From assembly GCA_029256485.1 (NCBI GenBank), contig JAQSXU010000002.1, positions 124,001-188,000 on the forward strand: a stretch of DNA of 64,000 nt, in the 5' to 3' direction. Of the stretch, positions 1-8,000 are shown in pieces (positions within the stretch are counted from its first letter, which is position 1; each line of letters begins with the position of its first letter). A program made the position numbers and the translations under genes. This stretch comes from Clostridiaceae bacterium. GTDB lineage: Bacteria > Bacillota_A > Clostridia > Clostridiales > Clostridiaceae. A model generated the notes under the pieces. That model did no database searches, had not been told where the DNA came from, and worked only from the letters and a program-made list of their open reading frames with translations.

Positions 1-135
1 TATCCAAAATGTTATTCTGACACTAGGTAATCCATTGGCTGCTAAAAGCATTGAAAACAATGCAAATGAAAATGAAAAAATTGTATGTGAAAACATAACA
101 AGCTTTCCATAATCTTTAATCTTCTTTAAAACCAT
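1..135 (-). CDS. UbiA-family prenyltransferase, N-terminal part (cut by window edge)
   Basis: Only the first 45 codons are in the window. The frame opens with ATG at 135, inside the last codons of ubiD, and has an AGGAGGTG ribosome binding site at 144-151, 8 bases upstream, so the two genes are translationally coupled. The visible residues begin MVLKKIKDYGKLVMFSHTIF and continue into a hydrophobic helix. This matches the start of UbiA-type polyprenyltransferases (K-x(n)-F-S/E-H-T-x-F-x2-PFA). The Asp-rich motifs lie outside the window. Given the downstream genes, the likely role is attaching a polyprenyl chain to a naphthoate ring for demethylmenaquinone, the DmkA role in Listeria extracellular electron transfer. 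Family call is fairly sure; substrate is inferred. Confidence 0.75.
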   Translation of the reverse strand, partial: MVLKKIKDYGKLVMFSHTIFSFSFALFSMLLAANGLPSVRITFWI

Positions 136-1567
136 ATTCCTGCCACCTCCTGCTAACCATTTCCTTAATATCCTGATTCATTTCAATATCATTAGGCCAT
201 GGTCTAGTATGTCCCTCAGTTGTCCACTTTTTTGTAGCATCTATCCCCATTCTATTGCCGTAGTGAGGAAGATTGGAGGCATGATCTAAAGCATCCAGTG
301 GTCCTTCTGAAATTACTACATCCCTTTTAGCATCAATATTATTAAATACCTTCCAAGCCACCGTTGACAAATCATGAACATTAACCTGTTCATCCACTAC
401 AATAATCATTTTAGTATACATCATTTGGCCTATTCCCCATAAAGAATTCATAATTTTTTTAGCATGTCCAGGGTACCTTTTCTTGATTGATACAATTATA
501 CAATTATGAAAAACTCCTTCCAAAGGAAAATTAATATCTATAATTTCAGGGAATTCCATTTTAATAAGGGGAAGAAATATTCTTTCAGTTGCTTTTCCTA
601 AATAGCAATCTTCCATTGGTGGCTTTCCAACAACTGTAGCAGGATAAACTGCTTTCTTTTTATGTGTTATAGCTGTTAAGTGAAACACCGGATACATATC
701 AGCTAAAGAATAATATCCTGTATGATCTCCGAAGGGTCCTTCAAGTTTTAGTTCCTCATTTACGTCTACATATCCTTCCAAAACAAATTCAGCATTTGCA
801 GGAACATATATGTCATTGGTTTTACATTTTACAATTGGAAGCGGAGACTTTCTTAAAAAGCCTGAAAAAAGCATCTCATCTATCATTTTAGGAAGCGGTG
901 CAGTAGCTGAATAAATAGTTGCAGGATCGCTGCCAATAGCAACTGATACAGGCATTCTTCCTCCCAACTTTTTATATTTATCATATATTTCTCTCCCATC
1001 TTTATGAAGATGCCAGTGCATTCCCGTGGTTTTATTATCATAAACCTGCAGTCTGTACATGCCCATATTTTGCATACCTGTTTCAGGATCTCTGGTTATT
1101 ACTAATGGTAATGTTATGAATTTTCCACCATCTTCCGGCCAGCATTTCAAAATAGGTAAAGTATTTAAGTCTGGTTCTTCATCAATAATCTCCTGGCATG
1201 GTGCTTTCTCAACCTTTCTTGGAAAAATCAGGGCCAATCTTGCTAATTTAGGCACGGATTTTACTTTGTTAAGCAATCCTATATAATTAGACATCTCCAT
1301 AAAATCACCTATCTCATGGGCAATTTCATCTAAATTGTTAACCTGCAAAGCTAAATTCATTCTCTCAAAGCTTCCAAAACTATTAATCAGAACTGGATAC
1401 TTAGAATTTTTAACATTTTTAAAAAATAATGCAGGACCATCAGCCTTAGATATTCTATCTGTAATTTCAGTAATTTCTAATTCAGCATCAACTTCAGTAT
1501 CTATATATTTTATCATTTTATTTTGGTCAAGCTTGTCTATAAAATCTTGTAAATCTTTATATGCCAT
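116..1567 (-). CDS. ubiD: UbiD family decarboxylase (prenylated-FMN dependent)
   Basis: 483 residues, the usual UbiD length. UbiD enzymes decarboxylate aromatic or unsaturated acids using prenylated FMN. The core motif LEGPFGDHTGYYS near residue 275 carries the Glu and Asp that correspond to the catalytic acidic pair of the family, and the downstream GKPPMED and FPLEG blocks are also conserved. A GAGAGG ribosome binding site precedes the ATG at 1567. The next gene on the same strand is a UbiA prenyltransferase overlapping its 3' end. A UbiA/UbiD pair is typical of ubiquinone (UbiA/UbiD) or futalosine-route menaquinone (MqnP/MqnL) synthesis, so decarboxylation of a prenylated naphthoate is the best guess. 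Other aryl acid substrates cannot be excluded. A UbiX prenyl-FMN synthase is not in the window. Confidence 0.9.
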   Translation of the reverse strand: MAYKDLQDFIDKLDQNKMIKYIDTEVDAELEITEITDRISKADGPALFFKNVKNSKYPVLINSFGSFERMNLALQVNNLDEIAHEIGDFMEMSNYIGLLNKVKSVPKLARLALIFPRKVEKAPCQEIIDEEPDLNTLPILKCWPEDGGKFITLPLVITRDPETGMQNMGMYRLQVYDNKTTGMHWHLHKDGREIYDKYKKLGGRMPVSVAIGSDPATIYSATAPLPKMIDEMLFSGFLRKSPLPIVKCKTNDIYVPANAEFVLEGYVDVNEELKLEGPFGDHTGYYSLADMYPVFHLTAITHKKKAVYPATVVGKPPMEDCYLGKATERIFLPLIKMEFPEIIDINFPLEGVFHNCIIVSIKKRYPGHAKKIMNSLWGIGQMMYTKMIIVVDEQVNVHDLSTVAWKVFNNIDAKRDVVISEGPLDALDHASNLPHYGNRMGIDATKKWTTEGHTRPWPNDIEMNQDIKEMVSRRWQEYGFKED

Positions 1568-1668
1568 AAAATACCTCTCTAACTTTTTGATTAATTAATT
1601 TAAATATTTTTTCCTAAAATTATGCAAAAACTTTAATCTAAGTTTAACACTAAAAAAATACATATAAA

Positions 1669-1693
1669 AGGCTTCGAGATAAACTCAAAGCCT
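1669..1693 (-). terminator. Rho-independent terminator
   Basis: Stem AGGCTT/AAGCCT extended by GAG/CTC around a 5-base loop, followed on the minus strand by a T-rich run. It lies just after the short coding remnant at 1702-1761 and probably once ended that gene. Confidence 0.5.
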
Positions 1694-1701
1694 AAATATA
1701 T

Positions 1702-1761
1702 TTAATTTTTAACAGTAAAGCTGGAATCGTCAATTTTGAATTTTCCTTCTGTTGTGTTCCA
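1702..1761 (-). pseudogene. Possible C-terminal remnant of a lost gene
   Basis: A 19-codon open stretch on the minus strand reads WNTTEGKFKIDDSSFTVKN and stop. It looks like the C-terminal strand pair of a small secreted or lipocalin-like domain, and a TGA lies immediately upstream in frame. A terminator follows at 1669-1693. There is no start codon or ribosome binding site. The simplest reading is the tail left by a deletion between pplA and ubiD. I do not recognise the parent family; the stretch is short enough to be chance. Confidence 0.25.
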
Positions 1762-1797
1762 TCAACTTAATAGAAGCAATATAATATAATTTAAAAT

Positions 1798-1836
1798 ATA
1801 GGGGTAATTCTGTACATAATACGAAATTACCCCTAT
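1798..1836 (-). terminator. Terminator after the FMN-binding lipoprotein gene
   Basis: A perfect 12-base inverted repeat (ATAGGGGTAATT with its complement) and a loop of about 15 bases begin 20 bases beyond the stop of the lipoprotein gene. The minus-strand sequence after it is T-rich (TATATTTT). It separates this gene from ubiD. Confidence 0.6.
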
Positions 1837-1856
1837 TAATATTTAATTAGTTTCTA

Positions 1857-2708
1857 TTATTTAGTTGCCTTTGGTAAATCTACTTTTACAGTTTCTGTTT
1901 TACCTTCGGAAGCACTTTCAAGAGCACTTGCTGCTAATGTTTTGAAGTCAGAAAGTGATTCTGTTGCTCCTGTTAAAGCAGCTGGAGCTTCTGCTATATT
2001 TTGTTTCTCAGGTAATATTTTGCTTAAAGTAGCTGTATATTCTGCAGGTCCAATGTTATTTACCTTTTTCATAGATGTTTCATATGCTGCGTCCTGAGAT
2101 TTAAGTTTTCCATCCTTATTCACATAATCAAATTTTGATGTTGATATTGAACCATCTTTGATTACAACTTCAACTTGAGCTTTCCAGCCGTGGCTGTCAA
2201 AATCTTTATATTCGGCTTTGTATGTACCATCTTTATATTGTTTAAGAACTGCTTCAGTTGCATCTCCTTTTGCTGCATTTGCAAGAGCTTCAGTGCTTAA
2301 ATCTTTAAAGTTCTTCGTGGATTCTGTTGCTCCAGTTACTGCAGCGACTTGTGATACATCCTGCTTGTCTACTAATGCTTTATCTAGAGTTACAGTATAT
2401 TCAGCTGGTCCAATTTTATTTACCTTTTTCATAGCTGACTCATATGCTGTATTCTTTGATTTAAGCTTTCCATCTTTATCTACATAATCAAAATTAACAG
2501 TAGCAATTTTACCGTCTTTAACGTCAATTGTTACTTGAGCTTTCCATCCATGTGCATCAAATTTATCATATGCTGCTTTGTAAGTACCATCTTTGTACTT
2601 TCCAGCAGTACTGGATGTTTGAGTGGCTGACTTAGATCCACAGCCGCTTAGTATTGAAAATGTTAAAGCAGCAGCTGCTATAATCCCTAAAATACGTTTT
2701 TTATTCAT
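1857..2708 (-). CDS. pplA: PplA-type lipoprotein with two FMN-binding (flavinylation) domains
   Basis: 283 residues. Residues 1-23 form a lipoprotein signal ending in the lipobox LSGC (Cys23), so the mature protein is anchored outside the membrane. Two homologous FMN-binding domains follow, about residues 38-140 and 158-262, each starting KYKDGTYKA/QYKDGTYKA and each carrying the ApbE flavinylation motif: TGATES at 125-130 and at 246-251. The Thr in GAT (128 and 249) is the expected site of covalent FMN. In Listeria the equivalent lipoprotein passes electrons from Ndh2 and quinol to outside acceptors. The gene is divergent from ndh2 across 313 bases, with AAGGGGG as ribosome binding site. No ApbE-type transferase is in the window. 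Confidence 0.88.
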   Translation of the reverse strand: MNKKRILGIIAAAALTFSILSGCGSKSATQTSSTAGKYKDGTYKAAYDKFDAHGWKAQVTIDVKDGKIATVNFDYVDKDGKLKSKNTAYESAMKKVNKIGPAEYTVTLDKALVDKQDVSQVAAVTGATESTKNFKDLSTEALANAAKGDATEAVLKQYKDGTYKAEYKDFDSHGWKAQVEVVIKDGSISTSKFDYVNKDGKLKSQDAAYETSMKKVNNIGPAEYTATLSKILPEKQNIAEAPAALTGATESLSDFKTLAASALESASEGKTETVKVDLPKATK

Positions 2709-3021
2709 ATTTCTTCCCCCTTGTAATATAATGTATTGACATTAATAATGTTATTAATTTAACTTTATTAAATGTTTACATCCCTATTATATATCATAAC
2801 TTTCATTTTCTACCATTACATTAAGTTATACTGTATTCGATTTTATACTAGTGTTAAATATCTACTATACCTGTAAAAATGACATAATAGCTTAATTTAA
2901 AATGAAAAAAATTTTCATAACAATTGAATTTTTTAATAGTGTATTTTTTTAACATAGTAGACAATTTGTTAAAAAGTATATAAAATCATTATGAACAATA
3001 GTAAATTTAAGGGGTGGTACT
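2709..3021. promoter_or_regulatory. Divergent pplA/ndh2 control region
   Basis: 313 bases between divergent genes. A candidate sigma-A promoter for ndh2 is TAGACA at 2958-2963, 17 bases, TAAAAT at 2981-2986. Its spacer contains TTGTTAA, which resembles half of a Rex (NADH-sensing) box; the other half is poor. A small symmetric element TGAAAA-aaa-TTTTCA lies at 2903-2917. For pplA a TATAAT-like hexamer is present near 2796-2801 without a good -35. Regulation by redox state would make sense but is not shown. Confidence 0.4.
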
Positions 3022-4833
3022 ATGCCAAAAAAAACTCAAATCGTAATTTTAGGCGCTGGCTACGGTGGAGTCCATGCAGCTAAGAAGTTAAGTAAAAAGT
3101 ATAAGAAGGATGATAATGTTGAAATCACATTGATAGATAGAAATCCCTATCATACTTTAATGACTGAACTTCATGAAATTGCTGGTGGAAGAGTTGATGC
3201 TGACTCAGTAATGGTAGATTTAAGAAAAATATTCAATCTATCCAAAGTAAATGTAGTTACTGAAAATATAGTAAAGGTTGATGTTGAAAATAATTTTCTT
3301 AAATCTGAATATGGAGAATATCACTATGACTACTTAATAGTAGGAACAGGTAGTGAACCCGCCTTCTTCGGTGTTCCTGGAGTGAAAGAAAATGGTTTTT
3401 CACTTTGGTCACTTGAAGATGCAATTAAAATCCATAAACACATTGAAGATATGTTTAAAAAAGCTAGTAAGGAAAGAAACGAAAAGCTAAGAAAAGAAAT
3501 GCTTACATTTATAGTAGCTGGCGGTGGATTTACAGGGATAGAAACTGTTGGTGAAATATTGGAGTGGAAAACAACTTTAAGCAGAGAATATAATGTAGAT
3601 GAATCTGAAGTTAAATTAATGGTAGTTGAGGCACTTCCTTCAATACTAAATATGCTAGACAAGCCATTAGTTGAAAAAGCAGAAAGTTACATGAATAAAA
3701 AGAATATTGAATTACGAAAAAATGCACCAATTATTCAAGTTACTCCAAATGCTATAAAATTAAAAGATGGAACTGAAATACCTACTAATACACTTATATG
3801 GACTTGTGGGGTTCAAGGCAATGATGAAGCTGCTTCTATTGGAGTAGATATGGGAAAAAGAGGCAGATTGCAGACAAATGAGTACATGCAGTCTACATCA
3901 AATGAAAATGTATATATAGTTGGTGACATTGCATACTATGAAGAGACTAATTCCAAAGGAATTCCTCAAATTGTTGAAACAGCTTTACAAACAGCTGATA
4001 CTATAGTCGCTAACATTTGTGCAGATATGGAACATAAAGAAAAAGTTAAATTCAAGTCAAACTATCATGGCTTTATGGTATCCATTGGTGGAAAGTATGG
4101 AGTTGCCCACGTTGGCGGCATGAACATGTCAGGTTTCTTTGCAATGGTAATGAAGCACTTAGTTAATATGCATTATCTATTTGGAATTGGCGGCTTTAAT
4201 TTAATTTTTAAATATTTAAATCATGAATTCTTCAGTATGAAAGAAAAACGTTCAATTATGGGTGGACATCTATCAGCTAAATCTTCAACTCTATGGCTTG
4301 TTGTATTAAGACTTTATGTAGGAATTATGTGGTTAATAGAAGGTATTGGAAAAATACAGCAAGGATGGCTAAAAGCTGATCATATTTATATAGTAAAAAC
4401 TGCTGCTGCATCTGGAGCTTCGGAAGCAGCAAGCAATACTGCACAGCAGGCTGCAACACAAACTGTTCCATTGTTAAGTCAGCCACCTGAATTCTTTACA
4501 TCATTCATGAACACTTTTATAGCACCATATGCTCACTTTTTCCAGGTTTGTGTAGTACTTGGTGAAGTTGCCCTAGGTTTAGCACTAATTGGTGGATTTT
4601 TAACTTTCTTATGCAGTTTGGCATCAATTTTCTTATGCCTAAACTTTATATTATCCGCTATGGCCGGTAAAGAAATACTTTGGTATATTTTTGCAGCTAT
4701 CGCATTAATGGGTGGTTCAGGTAGATCCTTTGGATTAGATTATTATATTCTGCCAATAATATCTAAATGGTGGAACAATTTAATTCGTGGAAAACAAACC
4801 CCAATTTATAAGCAAAATTCAATTGGTATGTAA
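3022..4833 (+). CDS. ndh2: Type II NADH dehydrogenase with C-terminal DoxX-like membrane domain (Ndh2)
   Basis: 603 residues. Residues 1-410 are a pyridine nucleotide-disulfide oxidoreductase fold: FAD-binding GAGYGG near residue 11, NAD-binding AGGGFTGIE near 165, and the second FAD motif YIVGDIAYY near 300. After residue 415 come about four hydrophobic segments resembling DoxX, which standard NDH-2 enzymes (about 400 residues) lack. Listeria Ndh2 of the extracellular electron transfer pathway also has an extra membrane tail. It oxidises cytosolic NADH without pumping and reduces a membrane quinone. The ribosome binding site is AAGGGGTGG before ATG. It heads the rightward set with the EetA/EetB-type pair and the polyprenyl synthase. 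NDH-2 activity is sure; the extracellular electron transfer role comes from context. Confidence 0.92.
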   Translation: MPKKTQIVILGAGYGGVHAAKKLSKKYKKDDNVEITLIDRNPYHTLMTELHEIAGGRVDADSVMVDLRKIFNLSKVNVVTENIVKVDVENNFLKSEYGEYHYDYLIVGTGSEPAFFGVPGVKENGFSLWSLEDAIKIHKHIEDMFKKASKERNEKLRKEMLTFIVAGGGFTGIETVGEILEWKTTLSREYNVDESEVKLMVVEALPSILNMLDKPLVEKAESYMNKKNIELRKNAPIIQVTPNAIKLKDGTEIPTNTLIWTCGVQGNDEAASIGVDMGKRGRLQTNEYMQSTSNENVYIVGDIAYYEETNSKGIPQIVETALQTADTIVANICADMEHKEKVKFKSNYHGFMVSIGGKYGVAHVGGMNMSGFFAMVMKHLVNMHYLFGIGGFNLIFKYLNHEFFSMKEKRSIMGGHLSAKSSTLWLVVLRLYVGIMWLIEGIGKIQQGWLKADHIYIVKTAAASGASEAASNTAQQAATQTVPLLSQPPEFFTSFMNTFIAPYAHFFQVCVVLGEVALGLALIGGFLTFLCSLASIFLCLNFILSAMAGKEILWYIFAAIALMGGSGRSFGLDYYILPIISKWWNNLIRGKQTPIYKQNSIGM

Positions 4834-4843
4834 GTATGATTTT

Positions 4844-4877
4844 ACAAAGATTTTCTACATTAGTAGAAAATCTTTGT
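4844..4877 (+). terminator. Strong hairpin between ndh2 and the NusG-II gene
   Basis: A perfect 14-base stem (ACAAAGATTTTCTA and its complement) with a 6-base loop, 10 bases after the ndh2 stop. The following bases are only moderately T-rich, so it may be a partial terminator that lowers expression of the three downstream genes, or an mRNA stabiliser. Confidence 0.5.
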
Positions 4878-4934
4878 TATAGTTATAAACTAATAATTTA
4901 ATTCTCTATTATCCAGTGAAAAGTAGGTATATGT

Positions 4935-5315
4935 ATGAAAAAATGGGACTTTATAATAATAGTATTTTTGATAATTATTTCTCTTATACCCGAAGGCATC
5001 ATTTTATTTAAAAGAAGTAAACACTATTCTGAAACGTACGCCGAAATTACGGTATCAGGGAAACTTTATAAAGAAATAAACCTTAGTGATCATAAAGGTG
5101 AAGAAAGTTTTCAAATTAAAACAGATTTAGGATATAATATAATTAAAGTTGAAAACAATAAAATATCTATTATAGATGCAGATTGTAAGGATAAGGTATG
5201 TATAAAAGAAGGAACTATAAATATGCCTGGGCAAACTATTGCCTGCTTACCTCACAAATTAGTTATTGAAATTAAGGGCAGCAATAAATCAAAAGTTGAT
5301 ATACTGGCAAATTAA
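4935..5315 (+). CDS. NusG domain II-containing membrane-anchored protein (EetA/EetB pair)
   Basis: 126 residues: one N-terminal transmembrane helix (about 5-24), then an external NusG-domain-II fold. The conserved pattern DADCKDKVC...GTI...PGQTIACLPHKL holds three cysteines typical of the family. Such proteins are found next to Gx-transporter proteins in the flavin extracellular electron transfer loci, where both are needed for electron export, and also with Rnf-like systems. Only 12 bases separate it from the next gene, and the ribosome binding site is weak. I am confident of the family. Which of the two Listeria names applies is uncertain. Confidence 0.82.
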   Translation: MKKWDFIIIVFLIIISLIPEGIILFKRSKHYSETYAEITVSGKLYKEINLSDHKGEESFQIKTDLGYNIIKVENNKISIIDADCKDKVCIKEGTINMPGQTIACLPHKLVIEIKGSNKSKVDILAN

Positions 5316-5327
5316 TGAGGTGATCAT

Positions 5328-5846
5328 ATGAAAAGCACAAAGAAAATGGTTTATATTTCTTTATTAGTATCCCAGGCATTAGTGCTGTATATTATTGAGT
5401 CAATGCTTCCAGTTCCTTTTATTGCTCCAGGTGCAAAACTTGGTCTCCCTAATTTAATTACTGTTATTGGCCTTTATACTTTATCATATAGTGAAACTTT
5501 TTTAATTATAATATTAAGAGTAATACTATCAACATTATTTGCTGGAACTCTAACTAGTTTTCTATATAGCATAAGTGGTGCGATTTTAAGCTTTTTCATA
5601 ATGTGTTTAGTAAAAAAAATCGGGTCCCATAGAGTTAGTATTATAGGCGTAAGTGCTGCTGGTGCAGTTTTTCATAATGTAGGTCAAATTCTTGTAGCAG
5701 CTTTAGTTATACAAAATATTAATATAGCTCTATATTTACCAATACTTAATATTACAGGTATTGTTACCGGTATATTCATAGGAATAACTGCAAACTATGC
5801 TATTACTTATGTTAAAAGAATTCCCTATTTAAATAATACAAAATAA
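5328..5846 (+). CDS. Gx transporter family protein (heptaprenyl diphosphate synthase component I-like)
   Basis: 172 residues with five or six hydrophobic helices. The conserved block PGAKLGLPNLITVIGLY (about residues 31-47) is the hallmark of the Hpre_diP_synt_I/Gx transporter family, which resembles ECF transporter substrate units. It sits between a NusG-II protein and a polyprenyl synthase, an order kept in flavin extracellular electron transfer loci and in many clostridia. It may handle a flavin or quinone-related substrate for the extracellular chain; the substrate is unknown. GAGGTGAT precedes the ATG. Confidence 0.85.
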   Translation: MKSTKKMVYISLLVSQALVLYIIESMLPVPFIAPGAKLGLPNLITVIGLYTLSYSETFLIIILRVILSTLFAGTLTSFLYSISGAILSFFIMCLVKKIGSHRVSIIGVSAAGAVFHNVGQILVAALVIQNINIALYLPILNITGIVTGIFIGITANYAITYVKRIPYLNNTK

Positions 5847-5867
5847 AAAATTTTAGAGGATGGTTAA

Positions 5868-6833
5868 ATGGACAAGTTTTGGGATGAATATCCAACTATA
5901 AAAAATGATTTAAATTATGTAGTTGAAATAATGGAAAAGAACGTTAGATGTAAGGACAAAATTATTGAAAATTCAATTTTAGATCTGATTTATTCAGGAG
6001 GAAAGTTGCTTAGACCTGCTTTTGTCCTTATATCTTCCCGTTTCGGTGAAGTGAATAGAGATAAGGCCTGCTCATTAGCTGCAGTAATAGAAATGTTACA
6101 TATGGCAACTCTTGTTCATGATGATATTATAGATGATTCTAAACTCAGGAGAGGCAGTGAAACAATACAGTCCAAATATGGAAAGGATTATGCCGTTTAT
6201 ATTGGTGATTTTTTATTTGGTATTTGTTTTAAATTACTATCAGAAAATTCATCTCTTAAGCAAATTAATATTGATAGTAATTCTATGTCAAGAATATGTT
6301 TAGGTGAAGTAACTCAACTTAATTCAAGATTTAACAAGAATTTATCAGTTAAGTCATATTTAGATAGAATATCTGCAAAAACTGCTGAGCTTTTTTCACT
6401 TAGCTTTTACACTGGTGCTTCTGTAAGTAATTGCAGTGAAAAGCTTTCTAGACAACTTTGGCACATTGGCCATAATATTGGAATGGCCTTTCAAATTATA
6501 GATGATGTACTTGATTATTCTTCAGACAATGTTGTTTTGGGGAAATCCACAGCTAATGATTTAAAACAAGGCATTTTTACACTACCTATAATTTATACAA
6601 TGGCAGCGAATAAAACTGCTTTTCATGATTTATTGGACAAACCTTTTTTCTCTGATGAAGATATTAACGTCATTATAAAGATAGTTAAAAATTCAGGAAG
6701 TATTTATGAGTGTAATAAACTAGCATCTAAATATTCAAATAAGGCTTTTAACTTAATAGATAGACTTCCACAGGATGATAATAGTAAAATGTTAAATAGT
6801 ATAGTAAAAAAGTTGTTGAATAGAAAATATTGA
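5868..6833 (+). CDS. Polyprenyl diphosphate synthase (heptaprenyl/DmkB type)
   Basis: 321 residues, a full-length trans-isoprenyl diphosphate synthase. It shows GGKLLRP at 44-50, the first aspartate-rich motif DDIID at 85-89 followed by RR at 94-95, and the second motif DDVLD at 212-216 with GKSTANDLKQG after it. It makes the long isoprenoid tail that a UbiA enzyme joins to the quinone ring. The gene ends the rightward extracellular electron transfer set and matches DmkB of the Listeria locus. Chain length cannot be read reliably here. AGAGGATGG precedes the ATG. Confidence 0.9.
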   Translation: MDKFWDEYPTIKNDLNYVVEIMEKNVRCKDKIIENSILDLIYSGGKLLRPAFVLISSRFGEVNRDKACSLAAVIEMLHMATLVHDDIIDDSKLRRGSETIQSKYGKDYAVYIGDFLFGICFKLLSENSSLKQINIDSNSMSRICLGEVTQLNSRFNKNLSVKSYLDRISAKTAELFSLSFYTGASVSNCSEKLSRQLWHIGHNIGMAFQIIDDVLDYSSDNVVLGKSTANDLKQGIFTLPIIYTMAANKTAFHDLLDKPFFSDEDINVIIKIVKNSGSIYECNKLASKYSNKAFNLIDRLPQDDNSKMLNSIVKKLLNRKY

Positions 6834-6840
6834 TAAAAAA

Positions 6841-6878
6841 GGAACACATATGCCACAACAAAATAGCATATGTGTTCC
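6841..6878. terminator. Bidirectional terminator
   Basis: A perfect 13-base stem (GGAACACATATGC and its complement), preceded by A-run and followed by TTTTATT. It serves the polyprenyl synthase gene on the plus strand and the convergent LysR gene on the minus strand. Confidence 0.85.
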
Positions 6879-6880
6879 TT

Positions 6881-7771
6881 TTATTCCATAGCGGACTTAC
6901 AAACCTTTCTAAATACCTCAACAAAATTTTTTATTTTGACGCTAGGCTGTTTCTTATATATAAGATGAATATTATATTCCATATTTAAATTTTCAACTAT
7001 TGTTTCTCTTAAAATACCATTTTCAATTTCTTCTTTTACAGCCATATAAGGTAGAATTGCAATGCCCTGCCCCTTTTTTAGTGAATATTTTATGGATTCA
7101 ACTGAATCTACAGTAAAAACCACGTTTAAGTCTTTATAATTTCTATCTATTTCTCTTAGTTTAGCATTTACAGCATGTATTATACCTGGATTGCCGCTTA
7201 ACATAATCATTGGATAATTAAATATGTCATTTAATTTTATATTTTCTGGTATATTTATATCACCCCCACTTACTAAAGCGAACTTATCGCAGCTTAGTTT
7301 ATGGTGAACTATAGACTTATTTTCAGGTAGCCTGTACACCACTCCAACATCACTGACATCCTGTAAAATATTATCTTCAATCTTTTCACAATTATTTGAA
7401 GTAATCTGAAAACTATAGTCAGTGAACTTTTTCTTCATTTCATAAATAATTGCAGGCATAATATACGCTGCCATTGACCAGCAGGCGTCAATTTTAACCA
7501 CGTTATCATTTAAAATATAACTTTGTAAAACCTCTCCCAGCCTAACATAATTTTTCAATATATTTTCCGAATATTTTAAAGCAATTTTCCCTGCTTCAGT
7601 TAGTTCTATACCTTTATTACTTCTCTCCATGAGTTTAACCCCTAAAGAGTCCTCTAACTTTTGAATTTGCTTACTTAAAGCAGATTGAGAGATATGAGAT
7701 TTTAAAGCTACCTTAGAAATGCTTTTCTCATTTGCTACATCATAAAAGTACTTAAAGTATTCCAGTTGCAT
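6881..7771 (-). CDS. LysR family transcriptional regulator
   Basis: 296 residues. The N-terminal winged helix-turn-helix (about 1-60) contains SKVALKSHISQSALSKQIQKLE, typical of LysR, followed by the periplasmic-binding-like effector domain (about 90-290). It is transcribed away from the TerC-family gene, the usual arrangement for a LysR regulator and its target. A near-palindrome lies 60 bases upstream at 7832-7859. The effector is unknown; a metal or stress signal is possible given the neighbour. Confidence 0.88.
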   Translation of the reverse strand: MQLEYFKYFYDVANEKSISKVALKSHISQSALSKQIQKLEDSLGVKLMERSNKGIELTEAGKIALKYSENILKNYVRLGEVLQSYILNDNVVKIDACWSMAAYIMPAIIYEMKKKFTDYSFQITSNNCEKIEDNILQDVSDVGVVYRLPENKSIVHHKLSCDKFALVSGGDINIPENIKLNDIFNYPMIMLSGNPGIIHAVNAKLREIDRNYKDLNVVFTVDSVESIKYSLKKGQGIAILPYMAVKEEIENGILRETIVENLNMEYNIHLIYKKQPSVKIKNFVEVFRKVCKSAME

Positions 7772-7831
7772 TTTATATCCTCTCTTTCCTTACCATTACA
7801 ATGAATGAAATGTAAATTTATAAAGATATGT

Positions 7832-7859
7832 GTTATTATAAAATATATTTTATTATAAC
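7832..7859. promoter_or_regulatory. Near-palindrome, candidate LysR operator
   Basis: A 28-base inverted repeat with arms GTTATTATAAAATA and TATTTTATTATAAC and one mismatched pair per arm lies between the divergent LysR and TerC-family genes. Its AT content makes chance symmetry plausible. Confidence 0.3.
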
Positions 7860-7927
7860 ATATTTTTTTATTATTAGCACCTATTAAATGAGAATAAATT
7901 TCAATCAGAAAACATTTACATATAAAC

Positions 7928-7956
7928 TTGAAATGCATTCCAATTTTGGTTATACT
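7928..7956 (+). promoter_or_regulatory. Sigma-A promoter for the TerC-family gene
   Basis: TTGAAA at 7928-7933, a 17-base spacer and TATACT at 7951-7956, giving a start near 7963 and a leader of about 38 bases. No manganese (yybP-ykoY) riboswitch fits in this short leader. Confidence 0.6.
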
Positions 7957-8000
7957 AAAATAGGTTGATAAATTCAATATAAAGGAGTTATGATTATCAT

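Noticed and set aside
1059..1598. Open frames on the plus strand opposite ubiD
   Set aside because: They are antisense to a well-conserved gene, have no ribosome binding site and show no family pattern.
7860..8000. Manganese (yybP-ykoY) riboswitch ahead of the TerC-family gene
   Set aside because: The promoter at 7928-7956 leaves a leader of about 38 bases, too short, and no conserved riboswitch core is present.
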